A stretch of DNA of 64,000 nt from NCBI RefSeq assembly GCF_014385085.1, contig NZ_JACRTD010000003.1:302437-366436 (forward strand), read 5' to 3'. The translations under genes and the position numbers were made by a program. The stretch is from Youxingia wuxianensis (lineage in GTDB: Bacteria > Bacillota > Clostridia > Oscillospirales > Ruminococcaceae). The notes under the pieces are model-generated. The model had not been told where the DNA came from, did no database searches, and saw only the letters and a list, made by a program, of their open reading frames with translations. This document shows positions 1 to 8,258 of the stretch, in pieces; position 1 is the first letter of the stretch, and every line of letters begins with the position of its first letter.

Positions 1-318
1 GATGTGGCGCATAAAGCAAAAGAAAATGGAACTACCCGGGCGAGCGCCAGCATGGATAAGGCGTTAAACCTACAGTGTCCGCTGATCTTTGCTATTGGAA
101 ACGCGCCTACCGCTTTAATACGTTTGTATGAACTCATAAAAGAAGAAGCGATAAGCCCTAAACTGATTGTTGGTGTACCAGTGGGCTTTGTTAATGTTAT
201 CCAATCCAAAGAACTGATTATGCAAAGCGGTGTTCCTTACATTGTGGCAAAGGGAAGAAAAGGGGGAAGCAATGTAGCGGCAGCGATCTGTAATGCGGTG
301 TTGTATTCAATAAAATAA
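1..318 (+). CDS. cbiC: Cobalt-precorrin-8 methylmutase, C-terminal part (cut by window edge)
   Basis: This is the 3' end of a gene that begins before the window. The 104 visible residues carry the CbiC/CobH C-terminal signature: a GNAPTAL motif near residue 32, GVPVGFVNV near 57, and a final GRKGGSNVAAAICNA block. The family moves a methyl group from C11 to C12 of the corrin ring in anaerobic cobalamin synthesis, producing cobyrinate. The upstream genes are outside the window, so operon membership cannot be judged. A strong terminator follows at once, so this is the last gene of its transcript. Identification is confident from the motifs alone. Confidence 0.93.
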   Translation, partial: DVAHKAKENGTTRASASMDKALNLQCPLIFAIGNAPTALIRLYELIKEEAISPKLIVGVPVGFVNVIQSKELIMQSGVPYIVAKGRKGGSNVAAAICNAVLYSIK

Positions 319-350
319 AAAAAGGGACCGGCAGTCGCCGGTCCCTTTTC
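319..350 (+). terminator. Intrinsic terminator of the cbiC transcript
   Basis: GGGACCGGC and GCCGGTCCC form a GC-rich stem at 324-345, flanked by an A-run and a T-run. A second short palindrome, ATGACGCCT/AGGCGTCAT at 351-370, lies just beyond and may help end the convergent minus-strand transcript. Confidence 0.85.
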
Positions 351-378
351 ATGACGCCTAAAGGCGTCATAGAGCAGA

Positions 379-1479
379 TTATTTTAAAAATTTGTCACAA
401 AAATCCATATATCGTTTCCAGTCGTAAGGAGTCAGATCATGTCCGCCGGGACGCAAATGATAGCCAAAGTAGCCGTCAATCACCTGTTTGTCGCTTTCCG
501 GGCGAATTTCCGGCAGAGCGATAGGCTTGTCATACAGCTTATACGCTTCACTTCCCAAGGTACAAGCAAGATATTCCGCATCAATGTCCGCCCAAATATC
601 CTCCGACGCGCTGGCAAGGTACCCTGGCCGAGGAGCGGCCATAGCCATCAGGAAATGATGATCCATAGGAAAATCCTCTACCCGCTGCGCATAGGTTTGA
701 TAGTTAGGGCAGAACCAGAAGGGATAGTTGGCAACGATATCGCTGATATGTTCTCCCACTTTACCGCGGATAATAGCAGCGCCGCCGGTACCGGAAACAT
801 TGGACATGACTACGGCGATACGCTCATCCTGAGCACCGCACCAAAGGGCGGTTTTACCAGCGCGAGAGCAGCCGGAAACTGCAACTTTAGTACCGTCAAT
901 ATCATCACAGTCCATCAAATAATCCAGTACCCGGCTTGTGGCCCAAGCCCAGGCGCCAATACATCCCCAGGTAGTGCCTTCCGGTTTGTTCTGCGCGGGC
1001 GGCATAGCGCTGAGAACGCCTTCCTTATAACGTACACGATCATCCGGAGAGGTGATCGAGGCAACCACCTGTACCGCCGCATATCCTCGATCAGTGATAA
1101 AATCAGGCGGGAAAAAAGAATACAGATAAGGCGGTTCTTCGCATCTATGCAGTTCTCCCAAAAAAGGATCTACCATCATCATAGCAGGAACCTTATGGGA
1201 AATATTTTTAGGCACATAGATGTTTGCTACTACATCGCAGCTTTTTTTGCCCCACCAATAGGTGGACCTTACTTTACGATAATTATTTTTCCCGCCGCAG
1301 GAAGCGTTATCTTCCTCTAATATAGTAGTGAGCACCCGATCTGGCTTGTGCTGAGGGGTATAACCAAATAGATTTTCAGAGATGATTTTCATAATCTCAG
1401 GACGGCGGATTTCCTCCCACTCTTTTGCAGTAGTTATCCGGTGTCCATCCAATGCGGTTAATAATTCTGGCAGCGCCAT
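379..1479 (-). CDS. CE15-like glucuronoyl esterase, apparently cytoplasmic
   Basis: The 366-residue alpha/beta hydrolase carries the CE15 nucleophile motif GCSRAGK around residue 203 and a late GGHDLTPYDW block near the C-terminus that supplies the catalytic histidine. Known CE15 enzymes hydrolyse ester bonds between 4-O-methyl-glucuronic acid of xylan and lignin alcohols, or methyl glucuronate. No signal peptide or membrane segment is visible at the N-terminus (MALPELLTAL), so the enzyme should act inside the cell, which is unusual because characterised members are secreted. It is the last gene of the ABC operon, 24 nt after the second permease, with a GAGGTG ribosome-binding site. I infer that it de-esterifies an imported sugar-acid ester. 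Another acyl ester of a sugar is also possible. Confidence 0.82.
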   Translation of the reverse strand: MALPELLTALDGHRITTAKEWEEIRRPEIMKIISENLFGYTPQHKPDRVLTTILEEDNASCGGKNNYRKVRSTYWWGKKSCDVVANIYVPKNISHKVPAMMMVDPFLGELHRCEEPPYLYSFFPPDFITDRGYAAVQVVASITSPDDRVRYKEGVLSAMPPAQNKPEGTTWGCIGAWAWATSRVLDYLMDCDDIDGTKVAVSGCSRAGKTALWCGAQDERIAVVMSNVSGTGGAAIIRGKVGEHISDIVANYPFWFCPNYQTYAQRVEDFPMDHHFLMAMAAPRPGYLASASEDIWADIDAEYLACTLGSEAYKLYDKPIALPEIRPESDKQVIDGYFGYHLRPGGHDLTPYDWKRYMDFCDKFLK

Positions 1480-1503
1480 ACAAACACCTCTTTTATGAAA
1501 TAG

Positions 1504-2334
1504 TTATCCTTTGACAGCGCCTGAGGTAATACCGCTGATAATATAGCGCTGCAGAGCAAGGTAAAGGGCGATAATTGGTATCATGGATAATAGGAAGACA
1601 GCAAATGCCATTCCCAGTTCTACAACATTTTTCCCAAAGAAGAAATACTGAGTTAGGGAAAGGGTATATTTTTCCATCTTCTGCAAAATAACAACCGAAA
1701 CCTGGAAATCGTTCCAAACACTTAATGTGTTGAGGATCGCTGAGGTGCATACGATTGGCTTCATCAGTGGGAATACAATCTTCCAGAAGGTTCCCCAAGG
1801 GGAGGTGCCGTCAATAACCGCCGCTTCTTCCAAATCTACCGGGATAGATTTAACAAAGCCGGTAATCAGGATAGTAGTATAGGCCACTTCAAAACCAATT
1901 TTGGCTAAAGAGAAGCCCAGGATAGTATCAATCAATCCCCATGCTTTTAAATCCTTATATAGAGGGGTCATAATTGCTTGGAAAGGAATAAGCATCGCAC
2001 CCAGCATCAGGTAATATAAAATACTGTAAAGTTTATTTTTGCGCCGGGCGATGATATAAGCTGCCATACTGCAGATTAAAGTAAGTACAACCACGGAAAT
2101 AACGGTAGAGAGCAAGCTGTTCCACAAAGCGTTAAAGAAATTCGATTGCTTCACTCCGTTGACAAAGTTTTCCCAGTGGATAGTAGTAGGAAATCCCAAA
2201 CGGTCCTGCGCCAGTTCCGGCTTGGATTTTACCGCGTAAATCAAAACGATATAAAAAGGGGAAATATACAGGAGAGCCACGAGGCATTTAAAAGCCACTA
2301 ACAGGGCCTTTTTCATATAACTGGTTCCAGCCAT
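1504..2334 (-). CDS. Carbohydrate ABC transporter permease, MalG type (CUT1)
   Basis: This 276-residue inner-membrane permease has six predicted transmembrane segments and the CUT1 EAA loop near residues 168-186 (EEAAVIDGTSPWGTFWKIVFP). The N-terminal segment YISPFYIVLIYAVKS is typical of MalG-type subunits. Its ATG shares one base with the stop of the upstream MalF-type gene and is preceded by GGGAGGTGG, so the two are translationally coupled. It should pair with the 2334-3188 product to carry a sugar delivered by the 3313-4629 binding protein. No ATPase gene is in the operon. In this family a shared MsmK/UgpC-type ATPase encoded elsewhere usually energises the importer. Confidence 0.92.
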   Translation of the reverse strand: MAGTSYMKKALLVAFKCLVALLYISPFYIVLIYAVKSKPELAQDRLGFPTTIHWENFVNGVKQSNFFNALWNSLLSTVISVVVLTLICSMAAYIIARRKNKLYSILYYLMLGAMLIPFQAIMTPLYKDLKAWGLIDTILGFSLAKIGFEVAYTTILITGFVKSIPVDLEEAAVIDGTSPWGTFWKIVFPLMKPIVCTSAILNTLSVWNDFQVSVVILQKMEKYTLSLTQYFFFGKNVVELGMAFAVFLLSMIPIIALYLALQRYIISGITSGAVKG

Positions 2335-3188
2335 TAGACTTCCACCTCCCGTTTACGCAGGAAATAAGCTGTCAAGCCGCTGACGATAAAGATTACGATA
2401 GTAAACACAATGGCAACCGCCTGGCCATAACCCGCTTTAAAGTAGCCAAATAGGTTTTTATAAATAAGAACCGCAATCGTTTCGCTGGCACGCCCAGGAC
2501 CGCCGTTAGTGGCAGCCATAGGATAATCGTACACCTTCATGCCCCAGCCCAAATAAATGGTCACATTTGCTGTAATGGCCGGTCCCAACATAGGCAGCGT
2601 GATATTCAAAAATTGGTTCCATTTGCTGCATCCTTCAATTTCCGCCGCTTCATAATAATCTTTTGGGATACCCTGCAGAGCGGCGATATAAATAACCATA
2701 CAGTATCCCGTATCCGCCCAGATACAAATAATGGAAAGCCCGATCATAACTAAATTGATATTGGTAAGCGGATTAGAAATTCCAAATAGTCCATAAAACA
2801 CATCCTGATATAAATACTTCCAAATAAACGATTGCAAAAGCATGCTTAAACAGAAGGGAAGGAATATCAGGGTACGGATGGTATTATTCAATCGGTTTGT
2901 TTTAGAGATGAGCATTGCCACCGCCAAACCAAGCACATTAGAAAATACAACCGTAATAATAGAAAATACAAATGTATTTTTATAAGCGTTTGCTACATGG
3001 GAATCGGAAAACATTTTTATGTAGTTATCAAGACCCACCCAATTGCTGTCATTATTTAAACCATCCCAATCAGTAAAAGAAAGGGGAAATCCCTGAATAA
3101 ACGGGATAATAACAAAGATAGTAAATACAGCCAGTACCGGCAGTATAAAAGTAAAATCTGAAAGTTTTCGTTTTAGACGAGGGTTCAT
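2334..3188 (-). CDS. Carbohydrate ABC transporter permease, MalF type (CUT1)
   Basis: This roughly 284-residue permease has about six membrane segments and a clear EAA loop (YYEAAEIEGCSKWNQFLNIT) at about residues 182-201. The N-terminal motif LPVLAVFTIFVIIPFIQGFPLSFTDW is split here only for description; it is the standard MalF/UgpA opening. Two ATGs are possible. The one at 3188 lies nine bases after AAAGGG and is preferred; the ATG at 3197 is fused to that motif and adds three residues. It forms the transmembrane pair with the next gene. The substrate is not readable from sequence. Confidence 0.91.
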   Translation of the reverse strand: MNPRLKRKLSDFTFILPVLAVFTIFVIIPFIQGFPLSFTDWDGLNNDSNWVGLDNYIKMFSDSHVANAYKNTFVFSIITVVFSNVLGLAVAMLISKTNRLNNTIRTLIFLPFCLSMLLQSFIWKYLYQDVFYGLFGISNPLTNINLVMIGLSIICIWADTGYCMVIYIAALQGIPKDYYEAAEIEGCSKWNQFLNITLPMLGPAITANVTIYLGWGMKVYDYPMAATNGGPGRASETIAVLIYKNLFGYFKAGYGQAVAIVFTIVIFIVSGLTAYFLRKREVEV

Positions 3189-3254
3189 AGTATTCATCCC
3201 TTTAACAGTTAAATTCTCTGGCCGTAAATTTGTCTTTAAGCGTTTTGATATAGA

Positions 3255-3295
3255 GAATGCGCCGCAAACAGAGGCATGTGTTTAACGGCGCATTC
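3255..3295 (-). promoter_or_regulatory. Stem-loop between binding-protein and permease genes
   Basis: GAATGCGCCG at 3255-3264 pairs perfectly with CGGCGCATTC at 3286-3295, and AAACA/TGTTT extends the hairpin inside the loop. No T-run follows in the direction of transcription. Hairpins here commonly protect the upstream mRNA, so that binding protein is made in excess over permease; I infer that role. Confidence 0.7.
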
Positions 3296-3312
3296 CATAC
3301 TTGAGTGAAAGA

Positions 3313-4629
3313 TTATCCTCTTATTCTGGCCATTTCATCATCAAATTCTTGTAAGAGTTTGGTGACATCCTGATCATTGCGCACTACATAACTTTCCATC
3401 AGAGATACATAGGCGTCAGAATATTCAGCGGTATAGTCGGGCAAACCAGCTTTTGGAGCGATATTGCCAGATTCAATATAAGATTTTACCGTCTGAATAA
3501 ACGGATCCGCATTATCTGTATTTGCATCTACATAACTGCTCATCAGTTTTGCGTTTTCCATCCACAGATTAGCAGCTTCTTCCGAAAGCATGAAATCCAG
3601 GAATTTGAAAACTTCATCTTTATGCTGGGTAGTATTGCTTACGATAAATGCGTCGTCCAAAGCAACAGACATCATATTTTCATCCGGGTTGTTGGACCAG
3701 GGGGCAGGGAATACGCCAAAGTTGCCTTCCGGATTAGAAGCGATAACATCGCCCATGATCCATCCGCCGTTAATGAACATTGGGCGTTTGCCAGCAGCAA
3801 AGTCCTGAATAGCAGTCGGCTGATCCACGCCTAAATCGCCTTCGTCACGGTAAGAGCTGATTTTTCCAAACAGTTCAAAGCCCTGTTTTGCCAGTTCGTT
3901 ATCGGACAGATTGGCAACGCCTTCCTGAGAATCTCTCCACATAGTAGAGTTATTCATTACTTTCGCCATAGGTACTAAGAAGGATTCCATTTCCTGATAA
4001 GGAGCCCAAGTGAAGTTGTATGCATGGATAAACGGAATTACGCCTTCCGACTGGAACTTATCGCACAGGGCGATAAACTCATCTCTGGTGGTAGGTACTT
4101 CAACGCCGTATTGTTCAAACATATCCTTATTATAGAATACGCCTTTGATCTGTACGTCGATGGGCACACCGTAATATTTACCGTTTACTTCACATTCTTC
4201 CAGAACTTCCGGAACTACTTTTTCCAGGAAAGGAGCGTCGGTGATATCCATGAAGTGTCCGCCTTCAATGAATTCCACCATTTCTCTCGGGGAACCAAAG
4301 AACAGGTCAGGAGCGTCATTGGCGTTGATTTTGGTTTTATACATGGTGACAAATTGACCAGAATCAACCATCTGAGCTTCTACTTTAACGCCCGGATTTG
4401 CTTCTTCAAAGGCAGCGATGATTTTGTCCAAGCCATCACGCTTCGCCTGCTCGCCCATGTAGTGAATCATCTTGATTGTGACGGTTTCACCATCGGCGGC
4501 AGAATCAGCGGGCGTATTGGCAGCATCCGAAGGAGCAGTAGTATCTCCGTTGGAGCCGCAGGCAGTAACAGCAAGCAACATAATTGCAGCCAATACTAGA
4601 GCCAAAGCACGTTTTGTAAACTTTTTCAT
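3313..4629 (-). CDS. Sugar ABC transporter substrate-binding lipoprotein (family 1)
   Basis: The 438-residue protein opens with a lipoprotein signal: MKK, a hydrophobic core and the lipobox VTAC with Cys24, followed by a Ser/Ala/Asp-rich linker. The mature part has family-1 solute-binding features such as DAPDLFFGSP, GVPIDVQIKGVFYNKDMF and FINGGWIMGD. It should be anchored outside the membrane and deliver a carbohydrate to the two permeases downstream. It is the first gene of the minus-strand operon and has a strong AGGAGG-type ribosome-binding site (TTAGGAGGAAAG). The divergent YesM/YesN pair is the likely regulator. A glucuronate-containing oligosaccharide is a reasonable substrate guess because of the CE15 gene, but this is inference. 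Confidence 0.93.
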   Translation of the reverse strand: MKKFTKRALALVLAAIMLLAVTACGSNGDTTAPSDAANTPADSAADGETVTIKMIHYMGEQAKRDGLDKIIAAFEEANPGVKVEAQMVDSGQFVTMYKTKINANDAPDLFFGSPREMVEFIEGGHFMDITDAPFLEKVVPEVLEECEVNGKYYGVPIDVQIKGVFYNKDMFEQYGVEVPTTRDEFIALCDKFQSEGVIPFIHAYNFTWAPYQEMESFLVPMAKVMNNSTMWRDSQEGVANLSDNELAKQGFELFGKISSYRDEGDLGVDQPTAIQDFAAGKRPMFINGGWIMGDVIASNPEGNFGVFPAPWSNNPDENMMSVALDDAFIVSNTTQHKDEVFKFLDFMLSEEAANLWMENAKLMSSYVDANTDNADPFIQTVKSYIESGNIAPKAGLPDYTAEYSDAYVSLMESYVVRNDQDVTKLLQEFDDEMARIRG

Positions 4630-4880
4630 TTTCTTTCCTCCTAATTTAGATTGTTTTAGATCTGCTATAGGATAAAGCTTTACGCTTTATGTTTATTATA
4701 AAAAAATTAATAATTTTTTCATATATGATAAAATTATTAAAATATTAGTTTTTTTGTTTAGAATGAACATAACTTTTTTTGGATAGAAAATAAATATGTA
4801 AATCATGTGAAAAAGAGAGAGGGGAAGGTAGCGCAGCGGCGGAAAAGGGTAAAAAAGACGAAGTCCATTCGTTTTGAAAA

Positions 4881-4909
4881 TTGACAATGAGGACTGGTTT
4901 TGTTATTGT
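4881..4909 (+). promoter_or_regulatory. Sigma-A-type promoter
   Basis: TTGACA at 4881-4886 and TATTGT at 4904-4909 are separated by 17 bases. It lies about 100 bases before the small kinase gene at 5008. The rest of the 377-base gap between the divergent genes is AT-rich and shows no coding region I can support. Confidence 0.5.
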
Positions 4910-4926
4910 GAAAAAATCAGGAAGAC

Positions 4927-4944
4927 GATAGAAAAATTTCTATC
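4927..4944. promoter_or_regulatory. Perfect 8-2-8 palindrome, operator-like
   Basis: GATAGAAA-AA-TTTCTATC reads the same on both strands. It sits just downstream of the promoter at 4881 and overlaps the region of a second possible -10 (TACAAT, 4952-4957, with TGA before it). The position suits a repressor or regulator site; the binding protein is unknown. Confidence 0.45.
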
Positions 4945-5007
4945 CCTGTGATACAATTCATCTATTATAGATCTTAATAAATCGGAATTTGTACGGGAGG
5001 GGTAATA

Positions 5008-5520
5008 TTGATTATATTGATTACAGGGGCCTCTCACACGGGAAAAACTTTGCTGGCACAGAAGCTTCTTAAAAAGTATCAATATCCCTATCTATCTATT
5101 GATCTTTTGAAAATGGGATTAATCCGCAGTGGAAATACAAATTTAACTGCGGAAGATGACAGCGAACTGGAGGTCTATCTATGGCCGATTGTTCGGGAAG
5201 TAATTAAAACTGCGATTGAAAATAAGCAAAATCTTGTGATTGAAGGTTGCTATATTCCATTTAACTGGAAAGAGGATTTTAGCGAGGTATATTTGAACGA
5301 AATTCATTATCACTGCCTTGTGATGAGTGAAAATTATATTAAGCAACATTTTTCGGATATAAAAAAGTATGCTAACCAAATAGAGACTCGTATTGACGAC
5401 ACCTGGTGTACTATAAATTCTGTACTTGAGGACAATGCTCATTATCTTAAAATGTGTAAACAATATGATTGTAATTATATTTTGATTGATGAATACTACC
5501 CAGAGGAAATTGATTTATAA
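5008..5520 (+). CDS. Small P-loop kinase/ATPase, unknown substrate
   Basis: The 170-residue protein starts with a beta strand and a Walker A loop, GASHTGKT (residues 7-14), typical of the adenylate-kinase-like fold. A lid-like acidic/basic segment and LVIEGCYIPF follow, a pattern seen in small 2-phosphoglycerate-kinase-like and zeta-toxin-like kinases. I cannot name the substrate. The start is TTG, chosen because GGGAGGGG ends five bases before it. It lies alone between the sugar importer and the sensor kinase gene, and may be co-transcribed with the latter. A metabolite kinase or a nucleotide kinase are both possible. Confidence 0.7.
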   Translation: MIILITGASHTGKTLLAQKLLKKYQYPYLSIDLLKMGLIRSGNTNLTAEDDSELEVYLWPIVREVIKTAIENKQNLVIEGCYIPFNWKEDFSEVYLNEIHYHCLVMSENYIKQHFSDIKKYANQIETRIDDTWCTINSVLEDNAHYLKMCKQYDCNYILIDEYYPEEIDL

Positions 5521-5575
5521 ATGGCGGTAAAGAGTTGGGGTTATTTTGGATTATTTTTGTGAAAGAACAAAGAAC

Positions 5576-5604
5576 TTGACGAAATACGGGAACTTAGTTA
5601 TCTT
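5576..5604 (+). promoter_or_regulatory. Probable promoter of the two-component genes
   Basis: TTGACG at 5576-5581 and TATCTT at 5599-5604 have a 17-base spacer and lie about 35 bases upstream of the sensor kinase start. Confidence 0.45.
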
Positions 5605-5641
5605 TAATAGGTAGAAATTTTAAAGGTAAAGGAGAAAAGTG

Positions 5642-7384
5642 GTGAGAAAATTATTTGAGAAATTTTCCAACATGAAGCTGCTTTATAAGCTCCTGACCGT
5701 GTATTTCTTTGTTTTTGTTGTAATTATCCTTTTTAGTTTAATCCTGTTTGGCTACAGTGCTACCATTATTCGGGAGGAAACAAAGTTTGCATCGGAACAG
5801 CTCACACGGCAGATCAGCGTCAACCTGGAGCAAGATTTGTCCACTACTACCAATAATTTATTTGGAACCTATAATTTGATTTTATTAGGTGACAATCTCA
5901 GTGTTCCTCTGGCCTATGGTGAAGATGCGGCCTATAAAAATAATATACGCGGATATTCTATCCGCAGAGCTTTAAATGAATATCTATATTCCACCAGTTT
6001 TATAAACTGGATTGGGGTGATAGATACCAATGATTATATTTATACTTCTGTACGCCCCACCAAAGATATCGCCTATAATTTGGAAGAAAATATGCAGCGG
6101 GACCGGCAGGATTGTATAGAAGCGGGAGGGAAAATTCTCTGGAGAGTACTGGAGGACGGAACAATTTCCCTGAGCCGTTTAATTTATAATAATGCCACTA
6201 TGCAGTATACTGGTTATGTGGTTGTAAATATTAATCCGCAGATATTTTATGATACTTTAAACAGTTTTGGCATTTTAGGCGGAGTTAATCTGATTATTTA
6301 TGATTCTTTTTCTATGCCGATGCTTTATTATCTGTCTGAGGATTTAGAATCCGCCATGATCACGCTGCCTTCACAGGAGAGAGACTATATAAGCGTTGAC
6401 GGGCAAACATATGTGTTTAGTAAAGAAATGATTACCAAAAGCGGCTTAGAGCTGATCAAGCTTACGAATATCAGCGCAAATGCGGCCAAAATTGAAGATC
6501 TGACAAAGGTGTTTGTACTTACCTGCATCTGCTGTCTGCTGCTCATCTCTCTGCTTACCACGCTGGTACTTTCCTCCATTAGTAAAAATATTCGGATTTT
6601 AATGGGCGGAATTGAACAGGTGTCTTCTGGGGATCTTTCGGTACAGATCCAGCCGGTCTCAAATGATGAAATCGGTGAAATTGCAGTAAGCTTCAATCAG
6701 ATGACAGAACAGATGAACCGACTTGTTGGAGAAGTGAAAAAAGAAGCTCGTCTTCGCCAGCAAAAAGATTATCAGCTGTTGGAAGCCAAATATCAGGCGC
6801 TTCAGTCTCAAATTAATCCGCATTTTATGTTCAATGCTCTGGAATCCATTAATGGGATCGCAAAAATCAATCAAGATAATGAAATCAGCAGCCTAATTCA
6901 AAAATTGGCTCTTCTTCTCCGGGATAATTTGGACCGCAGCGGAACTTTCTGTCCGTTAGCAGAAGAGATTGAATATATTATGAACTATCTGGATTTGTTC
7001 CGCCAAATTTATCCATCTAAACTGGTTATTGTCAATAAACACGACCCGGATTTGGATACGGTAGCGGTTCCTACCTTTATCCTTCAGCCGATTGTTGAAA
7101 ATGCGGTAGTCCATGGGATTGGACAAAAAGTAGGAAAAGGGGTTATCACCATTTCCACCAGGATATATAATGATGTACTGCAGATCAGTGTGACGGACGA
7201 TGGAGTGGGTATGTCGCCGCAAACTGTCCGTCAGGCGCTTAATCCCAAAGAGAACCGCAAGCATATTGGTCTTAACAATGTAAACGAGAGGATACATTTA
7301 TTATATAACGAGGATATTTATGGAATGGAAGTTACTTCCGAACCGGGAAAAGGAACGACGGTAAGTATTTGCCTGCCTATTTAA
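5642..7384 (+). CDS. YesM-type sensor histidine kinase
   Basis: The protein has about 580 residues. A membrane segment at about 13-40 is followed by an extracytoplasmic sensor region of about 245 residues, a second membrane segment at about 288-312, a HAMP linker, and the His_kinase domain motif QINPHFMFNALESI with the phospho-acceptor His394. An HATPase domain follows (PIVENAVVHGI, DDGVGM). This layout is that of YesM/LytS-like kinases that control sugar ABC transporters. Two adjacent GTG codons (5639, 5642) could start the gene; the second has better spacing from GGAG. The next gene overlaps the end of the reading frame region and is its partner regulator. The ligand may be the sugar bound by the neighbouring lipoprotein. 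Confidence 0.92.
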   Translation: MRKLFEKFSNMKLLYKLLTVYFFVFVVIILFSLILFGYSATIIREETKFASEQLTRQISVNLEQDLSTTTNNLFGTYNLILLGDNLSVPLAYGEDAAYKNNIRGYSIRRALNEYLYSTSFINWIGVIDTNDYIYTSVRPTKDIAYNLEENMQRDRQDCIEAGGKILWRVLEDGTISLSRLIYNNATMQYTGYVVVNINPQIFYDTLNSFGILGGVNLIIYDSFSMPMLYYLSEDLESAMITLPSQERDYISVDGQTYVFSKEMITKSGLELIKLTNISANAAKIEDLTKVFVLTCICCLLLISLLTTLVLSSISKNIRILMGGIEQVSSGDLSVQIQPVSNDEIGEIAVSFNQMTEQMNRLVGEVKKEARLRQQKDYQLLEAKYQALQSQINPHFMFNALESINGIAKINQDNEISSLIQKLALLLRDNLDRSGTFCPLAEEIEYIMNYLDLFRQIYPSKLVIVNKHDPDLDTVAVPTFILQPIVENAVVHGIGQKVGKGVITISTRIYNDVLQISVTDDGVGMSPQTVRQALNPKENRKHIGLNNVNERIHLLYNEDIYGMEVTSEPGKGTTVSICLPI

Positions 7385-7395
7385 GGAGAAAAAGC

Positions 7396-8178
7396 ATGTA
7401 TAAAGTTGCGATTATGGATGATAACCAAATTGTGTTGGATTCCATACTGAAAACGATTGATTGGGAAGGTCTTGACTGTACGGTATGCTGTACAGCGGAC
7501 AACGGAATCGATGGTCGGGCGAAAATTTTGTCTCATTGTCCGGATATTGTAATTACTGATATTATGATGCCCGGTTTTGATGGATTGGAATTAACCAGGT
7601 TAATCAAGCAGGAAATGCCAGGAATAAAATTTATTCTGATCACTGGTTACAGCAGTATGGATTTTGCTCGGCAATCGATTCGGCTGGGGGTATTCGATTA
7701 TATCCCAAAGCCGATTGACAACGAAGAACTAATGAAGGTGATCCGAGAAGCCATCCAAAAAATTGAGGAGGAGCACAAAGAAAAACAAGGAGTCCTGCCT
7801 GACGCCGCACAGCCGCAGGATCAAGTGCTTGCTTTTATTGAGGGTGTAAAAAATAACCGCAAAAACTATTCGGCTCTTGTCCAGCAGGTGTTGGATTATA
7901 TTGAAAAAAATTTATACAGCGATCTTTCCTTAAAAAAGACCGCGGATGAATTTTTTATTTCTCCCAGTTACTTATCCTCTCTGTTTAAAAAGGACACAGG
8001 ACAAAGTTTTATCAGCTATGTTACCATGAGCAAGCTTAATCAAGCGAAGCTTCTGCTTGCCAATCCCAGATATAAGGTGTATGAGGTGGGGAACATGGTG
8101 GGATATAAAGATTATAGTTATTTTTATCAGGTATTTAAGAAGTATTATGGATATGCCCCGGGAAAAGCGCCGGAATAA
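7396..8178 (+). CDS. YesN-type response regulator with AraC DNA-binding domain
   Basis: The 260-residue protein joins an N-terminal receiver domain (MDDNQ acidic pair, Asp55 in VITDIMMPGFDG, the conserved Thr/Lys region KFILITGYSS and IPKP) to a C-terminal AraC helix-turn-helix pair (about 160-258, SPSYLSSLFKKDTGQSF and a second helix set ending YFYQVFKKYYGYAPG). The ATG at 7396 is used because AAGGAG precedes it by seven bases. It begins 11 bases after the kinase stop. Regulators of this class usually activate the adjacent sugar importer operon, here the one reading away on the minus strand. Confidence 0.93.
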   Translation: MYKVAIMDDNQIVLDSILKTIDWEGLDCTVCCTADNGIDGRAKILSHCPDIVITDIMMPGFDGLELTRLIKQEMPGIKFILITGYSSMDFARQSIRLGVFDYIPKPIDNEELMKVIREAIQKIEEEHKEKQGVLPDAAQPQDQVLAFIEGVKNNRKNYSALVQQVLDYIEKNLYSDLSLKKTADEFFISPSYLSSLFKKDTGQSFISYVTMSKLNQAKLLLANPRYKVYEVGNMVGYKDYSYFYQVFKKYYGYAPGKAPE

Positions 8179-8191
8179 GATATTGCTATAG

Positions 8192-8237
8192 AAAAAGGAG
8201 GGCCCTCCTCGCTTTGGCGAGAGGGTCCTCCTTTTTG
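8192..8237. terminator. Bidirectional terminator
   Basis: AAAAAGGAGGGCCCTC and GAGGGTCCTCCTTTTT form a long stem around CTCGC/GCGAG. It has A/T tails on both sides, so it can end both the response-regulator transcript and the converging dap operon. Confidence 0.85.
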
Positions 8238-8258
8238 TTTATATACTTACTTATAAAG

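Noticed and set aside
439..1320. Long plus-strand open frame (293 codons) opposite the CE15 gene
   Set aside because: It is the antisense shadow of a well-supported enzyme gene, has no ribosome-binding site and no recognisable motifs.
4024..4599. Plus-strand open frame opposite the sugar-binding lipoprotein
   Set aside because: Antisense shadow; the minus-strand frame has a lipobox and clear family motifs.
4696..4887. 63-codon hydrophobic minus-strand frame
   Set aside because: AT-rich intergenic DNA easily gives Phe/Ile/Leu-rich frames; no start signal, and it overlaps the promoter region.
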